A stretch of 64,000 nt of DNA from Actinomycetota bacterium (GTDB lineage Bacteria; Actinomycetota; Actinomycetes; S36-B12; UBA10799). Position 1 is the first letter of the stretch. Every line of letters starts with the position of its first letter. The notes beneath the pieces were generated by a model. It did no database searches. It was not told the DNA's origin and worked only from the letters and a program-made list of their open reading frames with translations. Positions 36,620 to 44,648 of this stretch are shown here, piece by piece. Made by a program: the position numbers and the translations under genes. Location: positions 186,001-250,000 of the forward strand of contig JACJWU010000002.1 of assembly GCA_020636995.1 (NCBI GenBank), given 5' to 3'.

Positions 36620-37926
36620 GGGGTTTGCGCACGTTCACCGCGAGTACGGCTACCGCAGGTCGCTTCTTCCCCTTCGTCGTCGGCTCCGGTGCTCCACGTG
36701 TGGGCGTGCCCATCGGAACCCACCTCCAGTGGGGCGAGCCGGTGTGCGCCGACCCGTTCGCGTGGCTCGCCTGCGGGCTCACGACGAACACCGGCATGTT
36801 CCATCTCGGGCAGCCCGGAACCGGCAAGTCCGCGTTCGCGAAGCGCCAGGTGCTCGGGATGGTTGCCCAAGGAGTGCGACCGGTGATCCTCGGTGATGTG
36901 AAAGGAGAGTACGCGCGACTCGTGGATCGTCTGGGCGGTCAGGTGATCAGGGTGGGACGGGGGTTGGACCGTCTCAACCCGCTCGATACACAGATGATGC
37001 CCGACCGGAAAGGGGTCGATGCGCGAGGTCGACAGTTGAACCTGCTCATGGCGCTGTGTGCGAGCGTGCGCCGTGACCGGGCGCTGAGCAACGGCGAGCA
37101 AGTCGTGCTCGCCGCCGCCCTCGACCAGGTCAGCGCCGGGTCCGCGCACCCTGTGGTGCCCGAGGTGCTGGCGGCACTGCGAGACCCGTCGGCGGACCTT
37201 CTTGCGGCGGCCCAAGTGCGCACGATCGCCGACTACGACGCCATGAGTCAGCATCTGCGGTGGACCCTGGGTCTACTCTGCGGGGGCACCCTCAAAGGCC
37301 TGTTCGACGGTCCGAGCACGCGGGCGTTCGACCCCGCGGCACCGGCGATCGCTGTTGACCTCTCAGCGGTCGACGACGATCTGATGCTGGGCGCGGGGAT
37401 GCTGTGCACCTGGGCGTGGGGGCAGACGGCGGTACAGGCTGCGGCGGCCGCCGGGGGTTCCCGGTGGCTGCTGGTGATGGACGAGCTGTGGCGGGTGTTG
37501 ACCGGCGCCCCCGGGCTGGTCGACCATGTCGACGCGCTGACCAGGCTCAACCGGTCGCGAGGGGTGGCCAGCCTGATGATCACCCACTCGCTGCGGGATC
37601 TTGAGGCGCTGCCCGGTCGGCAGGACGTGGCGAAGGCGATGGGTTTCGTGGAGCGCAGCTCGATCGTGGTGCTGTCGGGGCTGCCGCGACGTGAACTCGA
37701 TGTCCTGGAACGGGTCGTGCCGCTGTCCGAGCCGGAGAAGGCTCTGGTGGCCGGATGGGCGTCCGCGGATTCCTGGCGGCCCGGCGCTGCCCATCCCGGC
37801 CGGGGACGGTACCTGCTCAAGACCGGTCATCGGCCGGGCCTGCCGGTTGCGATGCGTCTGACCGACATGGAGGCGGGGCTGTTCGACACCGACTCCCCGG
37901 CACGGTCACAGACGGACCGCGGTTGA
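36616..37926 (+). CDS. VirB4/TraC-like ATPase
   Basis: A 436-aa P-loop ATPase. Walker A GQPGTGKS lies at residues 65-72 (from the GTG at 36616, which overlaps the previous stop). A conserved GDVKGEYARLVDRLGGQVI and a Walker B region, WLLVMDELWRVL, near 285 are followed by GVASLMITHSLRD. VirB4 ATPases drive type IV secretion and conjugation. Here only the motor domain is present, and the N-terminal VirB4 domain seems to sit in the SCO6880-like gene upstream. Its 3' end overlaps the convergent phospholipase-like gene by 21 bp. No relaxase or coupling protein is in the window. Confidence 0.75.
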   Translation: MRGLRTFTASTATAGRFFPFVVGSGAPRVGVPIGTHLQWGEPVCADPFAWLACGLTTNTGMFHLGQPGTGKSAFAKRQVLGMVAQGVRPVILGDVKGEYARLVDRLGGQVIRVGRGLDRLNPLDTQMMPDRKGVDARGRQLNLLMALCASVRRDRALSNGEQVVLAAALDQVSAGSAHPVVPEVLAALRDPSADLLAAAQVRTIADYDAMSQHLRWTLGLLCGGTLKGLFDGPSTRAFDPAAPAIAVDLSAVDDDLMLGAGMLCTWAWGQTAVQAAAAAGGSRWLLVMDELWRVLTGAPGLVDHVDALTRLNRSRGVASLMITHSLRDLEALPGRQDVAKAMGFVERSSIVVLSGLPRRELDVLERVVPLSEPEKALVAGWASADSWRPGAAHPGRGRYLLKTGHRPGLPVAMRLTDMEAGLFDTDSPARSQTDRG

Positions 37927-39525
37927 CCGCTTCGGAAGGTACTTGTAACCGGCGGTGCGGGAGTACGGCAGCAGGCGCTTGGTCCCCTTCGCGCGCTGGA
38001 CGACTTTCACGCGCAGCGGCCGCTTGGAGCCCAGCAGCAGCGTGGGCACACCCTTGCGCTTCACGACGCGGCAGCGAGACTGTTTGCGGAGCTTGCCCTT
38101 CGAACCGGCCGTCTTGCAGTACGCGGTGGTGCGCAGGGTGCGTCCCTGGGCGGTCTTCACGGGACGAAGTGCCTGCCGCTCACGCAGCTTGCGGGGCAAC
38201 GCGCGCTTGACGGTTTGCGACCGTCGGGCGATCTTCGTGACCTCGGTGTCACCGCTCTTCTCGACCGAGGCGTTGTCCTTCGCCCCGGCGCGACTGCAGC
38301 CGGAACTCATCGCCGGGTCGTTCCACAGGCGGTCCCAGTTGCCTGAAAAGGCAGTCGACACCGCCGGATCGCTGAATTGCATGAACGTCTCGTCGTTGCG
38401 TTCGAGGGCGTTGTCGGTGAGGTTGTGGCTGCCCACCCAGGTGATGCGTTGATCGAGCCCGCCGTTGTAGGAGCCGTCGACCAGGACGTACTTGGAATGG
38501 ATCGTCACCCTGTCCTTCGTGGGTGCCGGCGCGATCTTCACGAAGGCCGGCTCGAGTCGCTCACAGAAGTCGCGGGTCATCGTGTCCTGCCGGGCGAGGA
38601 CCTGGACGTTGCACCCGGCAGAGGCCATGTTGCGCAAGGTGTTGCGGACCCGCTTGCGAGAGAAGAAGGGCGCCATCACGCGCACTGTCGTGGGTTGCCA
38701 GGTGCAGTTGGTGGTGCGCAGGTAGCCCGACAACGTGTCGGTCTTGTCGGTGCGGGGGAAGAAGTGCGCGGTCACGGATCCGGATGGCAGCGGTCGCCGG
38801 TACCCGTCGTAGTTGTCCTTGGTCACCCGCCGCTCGGTGTACAGATCCTCGAAGTACCCGATGAACTGCTCGTAGGTGACGCGGTCGCCACGCAGGATCA
38901 CGGCCGCGTTGTACGCACTGTCCCCGCTGCCGTCGGCCCGCAGATTGCCCGTGCCCTGGAAAGTGACGTGCTGCGAGCCGCCGGTTGCGGAGAAGGCCGC
39001 GAACTTGTTGTGGTTGATGCTGTCGGGCTCATCGGTGATGCACGAGCGCACGCACTGGCGAGCGAACGAGTCGCCCGACGTCCCGAGTGTTTCGGCGAGG
39101 CGGGCATACGCGGCATCCACGGCGGCGTTCTTCTTCGCCTTCTGGCCATCGCCGCTGTCCAGCACGATCCGTACCCGCACGCCGCGACTGTAGGCCCGCA
39201 ACAGCGCGTCGAGCACGGGGTGGTTCGGCTGGATGACGAACCAGGACGCGACGATCGACTCTCCGGCGGGAGTGCCGTCGATGAGGCCCACGAGGCGGTC
39301 GGTGATCGTCAGGTCGGGGGCGCCGGGGATGGGGTAGTTGAAGAGCACTTCGCGCGCGAGCGGAGCCTGGGGACTGCCCGGCTCACCCGTGGGCTGGGGG
39401 TCCGGTGGTGGATCGACCGGCGGCGGGTCGGCGAGTGCCGGCACGCTGACCAGCATCAAAGCAGCCGTGACCGCGGCGATCAGTCGGTACAGGCGCCCCA
39501 TCGATTCAGTCTCGCACGCCGTCAT
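37906..39525 (-). CDS. Secreted phospholipase D-like protein, copy 1
   Basis: A 539-aa protein with a signal peptide (RLIAAVTAALMLVSVPALA) and a Pro-rich spacer. It has two PLD-like halves: the first has INHNKFAAFSATGG (His-x-Lys, but Ser where Asp is usual) and the second VTIHSKYVLVDGSYNGG (complete HxKxxxxD) followed by WVGSHNLT. The C-terminal 110 residues are strongly basic (RALPRKLRERQALRPVKTA) with paired Cys. The substrate could be a phospholipid or nucleic acid. The ATG at 39525 overlaps the paralogue's stop (ATGA); an inner ATG at 39501 gives a more classical signal peptide. Confidence 0.8.
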   Translation of the reverse strand: MTACETESMGRLYRLIAAVTAALMLVSVPALADPPPVDPPPDPQPTGEPGSPQAPLAREVLFNYPIPGAPDLTITDRLVGLIDGTPAGESIVASWFVIQPNHPVLDALLRAYSRGVRVRIVLDSGDGQKAKKNAAVDAAYARLAETLGTSGDSFARQCVRSCITDEPDSINHNKFAAFSATGGSQHVTFQGTGNLRADGSGDSAYNAAVILRGDRVTYEQFIGYFEDLYTERRVTKDNYDGYRRPLPSGSVTAHFFPRTDKTDTLSGYLRTTNCTWQPTTVRVMAPFFSRKRVRNTLRNMASAGCNVQVLARQDTMTRDFCERLEPAFVKIAPAPTKDRVTIHSKYVLVDGSYNGGLDQRITWVGSHNLTDNALERNDETFMQFSDPAVSTAFSGNWDRLWNDPAMSSGCSRAGAKDNASVEKSGDTEVTKIARRSQTVKRALPRKLRERQALRPVKTAQGRTLRTTAYCKTAGSKGKLRKQSRCRVVKRKGVPTLLLGSKRPLRVKVVQRAKGTKRLLPYSRTAGYKYLPKRSTAVRL

Positions 39526-41108
39526 CGACGCTTGCGGTAGGTGTAGTCCTTGTCCCGGGTGAATGGCAGCAGTGTGGCGCTGCCGTCAGCCTTCTGGATG
39601 ATGCGGACCTTGAGTTTGTGCTTCTTCCGCTTCGGCTTCAGCACGACTGTCGGGTCCTTCTTGGGCTTCTTGACCTGACAGATCGCCCGCTTCTTCAGTT
39701 TCTGGTCGCTACCCTTCACCCGGCATTTGGCGATCGACTTCAGACGCGTGCCTTCCACAGTGCGTGTGGACTTCAGCGCAGTGCGCTTCTTCAGCGATTT
39801 CGGCAGCTTGCGCTTGACGTTCTGCTTCTCCTTGATCAAGGGGGTGACCTCGGTGTTGGCCTCCTCCTCGATCTGCTCCTCGCTGACTCCACCCGCGCGC
39901 CCGCATCCGCTCGTGAGGCTCGGCGTGGCCCAGATCGCGTTGAAGTTGGCCGTGAACGCAGCGTGCAGGCCCGGGTCGTCGGCGAGCAGGAACGTCTCGT
40001 CGTTGCGGACCAGGGCGTTCCGGGTGAGGTTGTGACTGCCCATCCAGACTACGCGGGCGTCGGCCGATCCGCCGAATCCGCCGCTGATCGTCAGGTACTT
40101 GCCGTGGATCCCGACTCTCGTGGCTGACGGCTTGTCCGCGATCTTGACGGCGACGGGTGCCTGCAGCGAGTCGCAGAACTCCCGGGTGATGGTGTCGGTG
40201 CGTGCGATCACCCGGACCGCACAGCCCGCTGCCGCCATCTCGTTGAGCCGGTTGCGTATCTTCGGCCGGGTGAAGAAGGACGCCATCACGTCCACCCGGG
40301 TGGGGGCCAGCGCGCAGTCGACCGTCATGAGTGTCTGCGAGACCGAGTCGACGCCGTCTGTTCGTGGGAAGTAGTAGGGGGTCGAGAAGCCGTACTGTGC
40401 GGGCGGCCGGTAGGCGGCGTAGTCGTTTCCGGGTACCAATAGCTGCGCAGCCAGATCGCGCATGTAGTCGGTGTAGCTGGCGTAGAGATCCGCGTTGTTC
40501 GACGTCACCGTGGCGGCGTTCCAGGCGGCGTCACCGGAGCCGTCGCTTCGGATGTTGGCCGTGGATTGGAACACCACGTCGCGCAGATCGCCGGACTGCG
40601 ACATCGTGACGAACTTGTTGTGGTTGATGCTCTCCGGCTCCTTGGAGATACAGGACCGCGCACACTGCATCGCGAAGGACGTTGCCGCGGTGTCCCGTCC
40701 GAGCACGAGGGCGAGGCGTTCGAAGGTCTCGTCCATCGCCTGGTTGGTCGTCGCCGACTGACCGTCCCCGCTGTCGAGTGCGACCCGCACGCTGGCGCCG
40801 CGACCATGGGCGTTGAGCAGGGCGTCGACCACCGGGTAGTTGGGCTGGATCACGAAGAAGGCGGCGGTGACTTCCGCGCCGGCCGGTACCTGGTCCAGCA
40901 GTCGGACGAGTTCGTTGTTGATCGAGGGGTCCGGCAGGCCCACCGCCGGGTAGTTGAAGACCGGGTAGACGGTCGGTGCAGGCGGGGTAATCGAGGGACT
41001 GGCTGAGGGGTCGGGGGTCGGCTCGGCGTCGTCGGCGACCGCGGGCAGTACGCCCACAGTCACCACCATCGCGACCAGGATCGCGGACATCCATCGCATC
41101 CGTCCCAT
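39522..41108 (-). CDS. Secreted phospholipase D-like protein, copy 2
   Basis: A 528-aa paralogue of the downstream gene with the same layout. It has a signal peptide (MRWMSAILVAMVVTVGVLPAVA), an Asp/Pro/Ser-rich spacer, a first motif INHNKFVTMSQSG, a second motif IHGKYLTISGG, then WMGSHNLTRNAL and a Lys-rich tail with two Cys. Both HKD motifs lack the Asp (Ser instead) although His and Lys remain, so activity may differ from copy 1. It is first of the two genes and divergent from the acyl-CoA mutase. I start it at the ATG at 41108 because this places the signal peptide at the N-terminus; a GTG at 41144 is possible. Confidence 0.8.
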   Translation of the reverse strand: MGRMRWMSAILVAMVVTVGVLPAVADDAEPTPDPSASPSITPPAPTVYPVFNYPAVGLPDPSINNELVRLLDQVPAGAEVTAAFFVIQPNYPVVDALLNAHGRGASVRVALDSGDGQSATTNQAMDETFERLALVLGRDTAATSFAMQCARSCISKEPESINHNKFVTMSQSGDLRDVVFQSTANIRSDGSGDAAWNAATVTSNNADLYASYTDYMRDLAAQLLVPGNDYAAYRPPAQYGFSTPYYFPRTDGVDSVSQTLMTVDCALAPTRVDVMASFFTRPKIRNRLNEMAAAGCAVRVIARTDTITREFCDSLQAPVAVKIADKPSATRVGIHGKYLTISGGFGGSADARVVWMGSHNLTRNALVRNDETFLLADDPGLHAAFTANFNAIWATPSLTSGCGRAGGVSEEQIEEEANTEVTPLIKEKQNVKRKLPKSLKKRTALKSTRTVEGTRLKSIAKCRVKGSDQKLKKRAICQVKKPKKDPTVVLKPKRKKHKLKVRIIQKADGSATLLPFTRDKDYTYRKRR

Positions 41109-41185
41109 GGTTACACGATCCGCTGTGGGTGCCCACACGCTCACGGATTTCGGACACCGACAGGGCGGCCCGTAGACTCCTGAGC

Positions 41186-42853
41186 ATGGACGCCGAGCAG
41201 ATCGCCGAGGGCCGCGCGCGGTGGCAGGAGCGCTACCAGCAGGCCGGGACCCGGGACGCAGACTTCACCACGCTCAGCGGTGCGGACGTTGACCCTCTGT
41301 ATGCCCCCACCGCAGACACCCCCGGGTTCGAGCGGATCGGCTGGCCCGGCGAATACCCATTCACCCGGGGGCTGTATGCGACCGGATACCGGGGACGGCC
41401 CTGGACGATCCGGCAGTTCGCCGGGTTCGGCAACGCGGAGCAGACCAACGCGCGGTACAAGATGCTGCTGGCCGCCGGTGGCGGTGGGCTGAGCGTCGCG
41501 TTCGATATGCCGACCCTGATGGGCAGGGACTCCGACGATCCGCGCGCGCTCGGCGAGGTCGGGCACTGCGGGGTGGCCATCGATTCCGCGGCGGACATGG
41601 ACGTGCTGTTCGACGGGATTGCGTTGGGCCGGACCACTACGTCGATGACGATCTCGGGGCCGGCAGTCCCGATCTTCTGCATGTACGTCGTCGCTGCCGA
41701 GCGACAGGGGTTCGCACCGGCACAACTCGACGGCACGCTGCAGACCGACATCTTCAAGGAGTACATCGCGCAGAAGGAGTGGATCTTCCCGCCCGAGCCA
41801 CACCTGCGCCTGATCGGCGACCTGATGGCCTACACGGACGCCGAGATGCCGCGCTACAAGCCCTTGAGTGTCTCGGGGTATCACATCCGTGAGGCGGGGT
41901 CGACGGCCGCGCAGGAACTCGCCTTCACTCTCGCCGACGGGTTCGGCTACGTCGAACTCGGGCTGTCACGCGGTCTGGACGTCGACCGCTTCGCGCCCGG
42001 CCTGAGTTTCTTCTTCGACGCCCACATCGACTTCTTCGAGGAGATCGCCAAGTTCCGGGCCGCGCGGCGGATCTGGGCGCGCTGGCTGCGCGATCGCTAC
42101 GGCGCCACCACGCAACGCGCGCAGTGGCTGCGGTTCCACACCCAGACCGCGGGCGTATCCCTCACCGCCCAGCAGCCGGACAACAACGTGGTACGTACGG
42201 CGATCGAGGCACTCGCCGCGGTCCTCGGGGGGACGAACTCCTTGCACACGAACGCTCTCGACGAGGTGCTCGCCCTGCCGAGCGAGAAGGCCGCAGAGAT
42301 CGCGCTGCGCACCCAGCAGGTCATCGGCGAGGAGACCGGCGTGGTCAATGTGGCGGATCCGCTGGGTGGCTCCTGGTACGTGGAGGCGCTCACCGACCGT
42401 ATCGAGGAGCAAGCCGAGGCGATCTTCGCGCACATCGAGAAGATGGGTGGTGACGGCACGATCCTGTCGGGACTCCTGCGGGGCATTGAGGACGGCTGGT
42501 TCACCAGTGAGATCGCCGACGCCGCATTCGCGTATCAGCGGGCGTTGGAGAAGGGGGACAAGCACCAGGTCGGCGTCACGGTGCACACCGACACGATCGA
42601 AGCGCCCCTGGAGATCCTTCGGGTCTCACACGAGGTGGAGCGTGACCAGGTGGCGTTGCTGGGCCGTCGCAAGGGGGAGCGCGACGAGCGGGCGGTGGCC
42701 GAGAGCCTGTCCGCGCTACGAGCCGGTGCCCACACCGAGGAGAACCTGATACCGGTGATGCTGGAGGCCGCCCGACGGGAAGCCACCCTCGGCGAGATCT
42801 GTGATGTGCTGCGGCAGGAGTGGGGCGAGTACACCGAACCGGCGCGGATCTAG
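41186..42853 (+). CDS. Cobalamin-dependent acyl-CoA mutase large subunit (methylmalonyl/isobutyryl-CoA mutase type)
   Basis: A 555-aa protein with the TIM-barrel substrate domain of the methylmalonyl-CoA mutase family. Family blocks include RGRPWTIRQFAGFGNAEQTN, GGGGLSVAFDMPTLMGRDSD, VSGYHIREAGSTAAQELAF, LSFFFDAHIDFFEEIAKFRA and GGTNSLHTNALDE. The Tyr before RPW (Tyr68) and the Arg in PHLRLIGDL fall where methylmalonyl-CoA mutase has its substrate-contacting Tyr89 and Arg207. The C-terminal B12-binding domain is missing, so a separate small subunit is needed; none is in the window. It isomerises a CoA-thioester carbon skeleton, with exact substrate uncertain. Its 3' end runs into the repeat array. 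Confidence 0.88.
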   Translation: MDAEQIAEGRARWQERYQQAGTRDADFTTLSGADVDPLYAPTADTPGFERIGWPGEYPFTRGLYATGYRGRPWTIRQFAGFGNAEQTNARYKMLLAAGGGGLSVAFDMPTLMGRDSDDPRALGEVGHCGVAIDSAADMDVLFDGIALGRTTTSMTISGPAVPIFCMYVVAAERQGFAPAQLDGTLQTDIFKEYIAQKEWIFPPEPHLRLIGDLMAYTDAEMPRYKPLSVSGYHIREAGSTAAQELAFTLADGFGYVELGLSRGLDVDRFAPGLSFFFDAHIDFFEEIAKFRAARRIWARWLRDRYGATTQRAQWLRFHTQTAGVSLTAQQPDNNVVRTAIEALAAVLGGTNSLHTNALDEVLALPSEKAAEIALRTQQVIGEETGVVNVADPLGGSWYVEALTDRIEEQAEAIFAHIEKMGGDGTILSGLLRGIEDGWFTSEIADAAFAYQRALEKGDKHQVGVTVHTDTIEAPLEILRVSHEVERDQVALLGRRKGERDERAVAESLSALRAGAHTEENLIPVMLEAARREATLGEICDVLRQEWGEYTEPARI

Positions 42854-42855
42854 GT

Positions 42856-42987
42856 GCACTCCGGTGAGAGAAACGGCACTCCGGTTAGAGAAACGGCACT
42901 CCGGTTAGAGAAACAGCACTCCGGTTAGAGAAACAGCACTCCGGTTAGAGAAACAGCACTCCGGTTAGAGAACAGCACTCCGGTTAG
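42856..42987 (+). repeat. Tandem array of a 20-bp unit
   Basis: Six and a half head-to-tail copies of GCACTCCGGTTAGAGAAACA (starts at 42856, 42876, 42896, 42916, 42936, 42956 and 42975). Variation is slight: a G for T in unit 1, G for A at the last base of units 1-2, and one A missing in unit 6. There are no unique spacers, so this is not a CRISPR array. The array begins 2 bp after the mutase stop and is cut at CCGGTTAG by the IS110 element; it resumes at 44518. Confidence 0.95.
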
Positions 42988-43181
42988 TCATCCTGGGCCG
43001 TGGCCGGCTGCCCGTTCAGGCGGGAAAATGTGGGGGTGCCCGCTGACGTCGTTTCTCTATGGCTCTGGGAAGGCCGTGGGTTAGTCGGACGCTGGGGATC
43101 GCGTGGTGTGCCCTTCATTGTTGCTTCGAGCACGAGGACTAGATTCTTCCGCCTGGTGATCCCCGCGGGCACTCCATCGAG
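42988..43181 (+). ncRNA. Candidate bridge RNA of the IS110 element
   Basis: IS110 recombinases use a bridge RNA from a noncoding end, with one loop pairing to target and one to donor DNA. In this 194-bp end, GTTTCTCTA (43051-43059) is the exact reverse complement of the right flank TAGAGAAAC, and GGTTAG (43079-43084) is identical to the left flank. They lie on opposite sides of a loop closed by GCTGAC/GTCGGAC (43042-43047 with 43084-43090, one bulge). A second hairpin closed by GGGGATC/GATCCCC (43094-43100 with 43158-43164) carries GGACTAG (43136-43142), identical to the element's own right end. A second donor guide is not obvious. Confidence 0.55.
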
Positions 43182-44465
43182 GTGAAGGCAGGTGAGGTTG
43201 TGGAAGAGGTCGTGGAGAATGAAGAGATCATCGAGCGGGTCGCGGCGCTGGATATCGGTAAGGCCGAGTTGGTGTGTTGCGTGCGGATCCCGGGCCCGGG
43301 TGGTCGCCGCCAGCAGGAAGTCGCCAGGTATTCGACGATGACACGGTCACTGCTGGCGTTGGCTGACCGGCTGGCCGAGTTGCAGGTGACGCGGGTGGTG
43401 ATGGAGGCGACCAGTGACTACTGGAAGTCGCCGTTCTTCATCTTGGAGGCTGCCGGGTTCGAGACGTGGCTGGTCAACGCCCGCGACGTCAAGCATCTTC
43501 CGGGCCGGCCGAAGACCGACCGGCTGGACGCGGTGTGGTTGTGCAAGGTCGCCGAACGGCAGATGCTGCGCCCCAGTTTCGTGCCCCCGGCCGAGATCCG
43601 GGATCTTCGTGCGTTGACCCGGTATCGGCGCTCGCTGATCACCGCGCGCACCGCGGAGAAGCAGCGGGTGGAGAAGCTGCTGGAGGATGCCGGGATCAAA
43701 CTCAGCGTGGTCGCCAGTGACATCTTCGGGGTGTCCGGACGGGCGATGATGGCCGCTCTGGTCGCTGGGGAACGCGACCCGGAGGTATTGGCCGGCATGG
43801 CCCGCGGACAGTTGCGCAAGAAGAACACCGACCTGACCGAGGCGTTCTTCACCACCCGGTTCCGCGACCACCACGGATGGCTGCTGGCCAAGATGCTGGC
43901 CCGGGTCGACCAGTTCAGCGCCGATATCGCCGAGGTCGATGAACGGATCGGGGACCAGATCGCCCCTTTCGCCCAAGCGGTGGCCCGGCTGAGCGAGATT
44001 CCCGGGGTCAGTGACACCACCGCCCGGATCATCATCGCCGAGATCGGGGTGGACATGACCCGGTTCCCGACCCCGGGCCATCTGGCGTCGTGGGCGAAGT
44101 TCGCCCCCGGGATCAAGTCCTCCGCGGGCCGACAGAAGGGCAACGGGGCCAGCGGGCACGGTAACCGCTACCTGGCCGCCGCCCTCGGTGATGCCGCGGT
44201 CGCGACCCGCCAAACCGACACCTTCCTCGGGCAGCGGTACCGCAGGCTGGTCAAACGGCGCGGGAAGAAACGCGCGGTGGTCGCGGTCGGCCGTTCGATA
44301 CTCAACATCGTCTGGCACCTGCTGTCCGACCCCGACGCACACTTCATCGATCTCGGCCCGGACTACTACGACACCCGCATCAACGCCGCCCGAGCACGCC
44401 GTAACCACGTACGCCACCTGGAACGACTCGGCTACAAAGTCACCCTCGAACCAGCAGCCGCCTGA
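43182..44465 (+). CDS. IS110-family transposase (DEDD recombinase)
   Basis: A 427-aa recombinase from GTG. The N-terminal RuvC-like domain carries Asp24 (ALDIGKAEL), Glu75 (VVMEATSDYW) and Asp113/Asp116 (KTDRLDAVWL). The C-terminal Tnp domain carries SEIPGVSDTTARIIIAEIG and SSAGRQKGNGASGHG, including the serine region used for strand exchange. The reading frame is complete and the catalytic residues are present, so it may be active. It belongs to the arrangement with a long 5' noncoding end. Confidence 0.95.
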   Translation: MKAGEVVEEVVENEEIIERVAALDIGKAELVCCVRIPGPGGRRQQEVARYSTMTRSLLALADRLAELQVTRVVMEATSDYWKSPFFILEAAGFETWLVNARDVKHLPGRPKTDRLDAVWLCKVAERQMLRPSFVPPAEIRDLRALTRYRRSLITARTAEKQRVEKLLEDAGIKLSVVASDIFGVSGRAMMAALVAGERDPEVLAGMARGQLRKKNTDLTEAFFTTRFRDHHGWLLAKMLARVDQFSADIAEVDERIGDQIAPFAQAVARLSEIPGVSDTTARIIIAEIGVDMTRFPTPGHLASWAKFAPGIKSSAGRQKGNGASGHGNRYLAAALGDAAVATRQTDTFLGQRYRRLVKRRGKKRAVVAVGRSILNIVWHLLSDPDAHFIDLGPDYYDTRINAARARRNHVRHLERLGYKVTLEPAAA

Positions 44466-44517
44466 TCCCGGCTACGCCGGGAACAACCCCCGGTGGCCAA
44501 GCACATTTTCGGACTAG

Positions 44518-44622
44518 AGAAACAGCACTCCGGTTAGAGCTGTACGGCCGTGGGACTCTAACCGGAATGCCCGGACTCTAACCAACATGCCGGACTCTAA
44601 CCAAGTTGCCGATCTCTAACCA
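44518..44622. repeat. Continuation of the array with inverted units and a cruciform
   Basis: After the IS, one more forward unit ends at 44539. Four units then follow in reverse orientation with the core CTCTAACC (44556, 44576, 44595, 44614; period 19-20), each diverging after the core. GCACTCCGGTTAGAG (44525-44539) and CTCTAACCGGAATGC (44556-44570) form a 15-bp arm pair with one mismatch around a 16-base spacer that itself contains ACGGCCGT. The site lies between convergent genes. Confidence 0.85.
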
Positions 44623-44648
44623 CAGCCACCGAACCGGGACATCGCCGC

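Larger units (their letters stand above)
42988..44517 (+). mobile_element. IS110-family insertion sequence
   Basis: The left flank ends CCGGTTAG and the element begins TCATCC. The element ends CGGACTAG and the array resumes with AGAAACAG. TAG (or AG) is thus shared by both junctions as the recombination core. There are no terminal inverted repeats and no target duplication beyond the core, as usual for IS110. The element is 1,530 bp: a 194-bp 5' noncoding end, the DEDD transposase, and a 52-bp 3' end. Confidence 0.85.

Noticed and set aside
42856..42987. Possible CRISPR array
   Set aside because: Units are directly abutting 20-mers with no unique spacers, and no cas gene is near.
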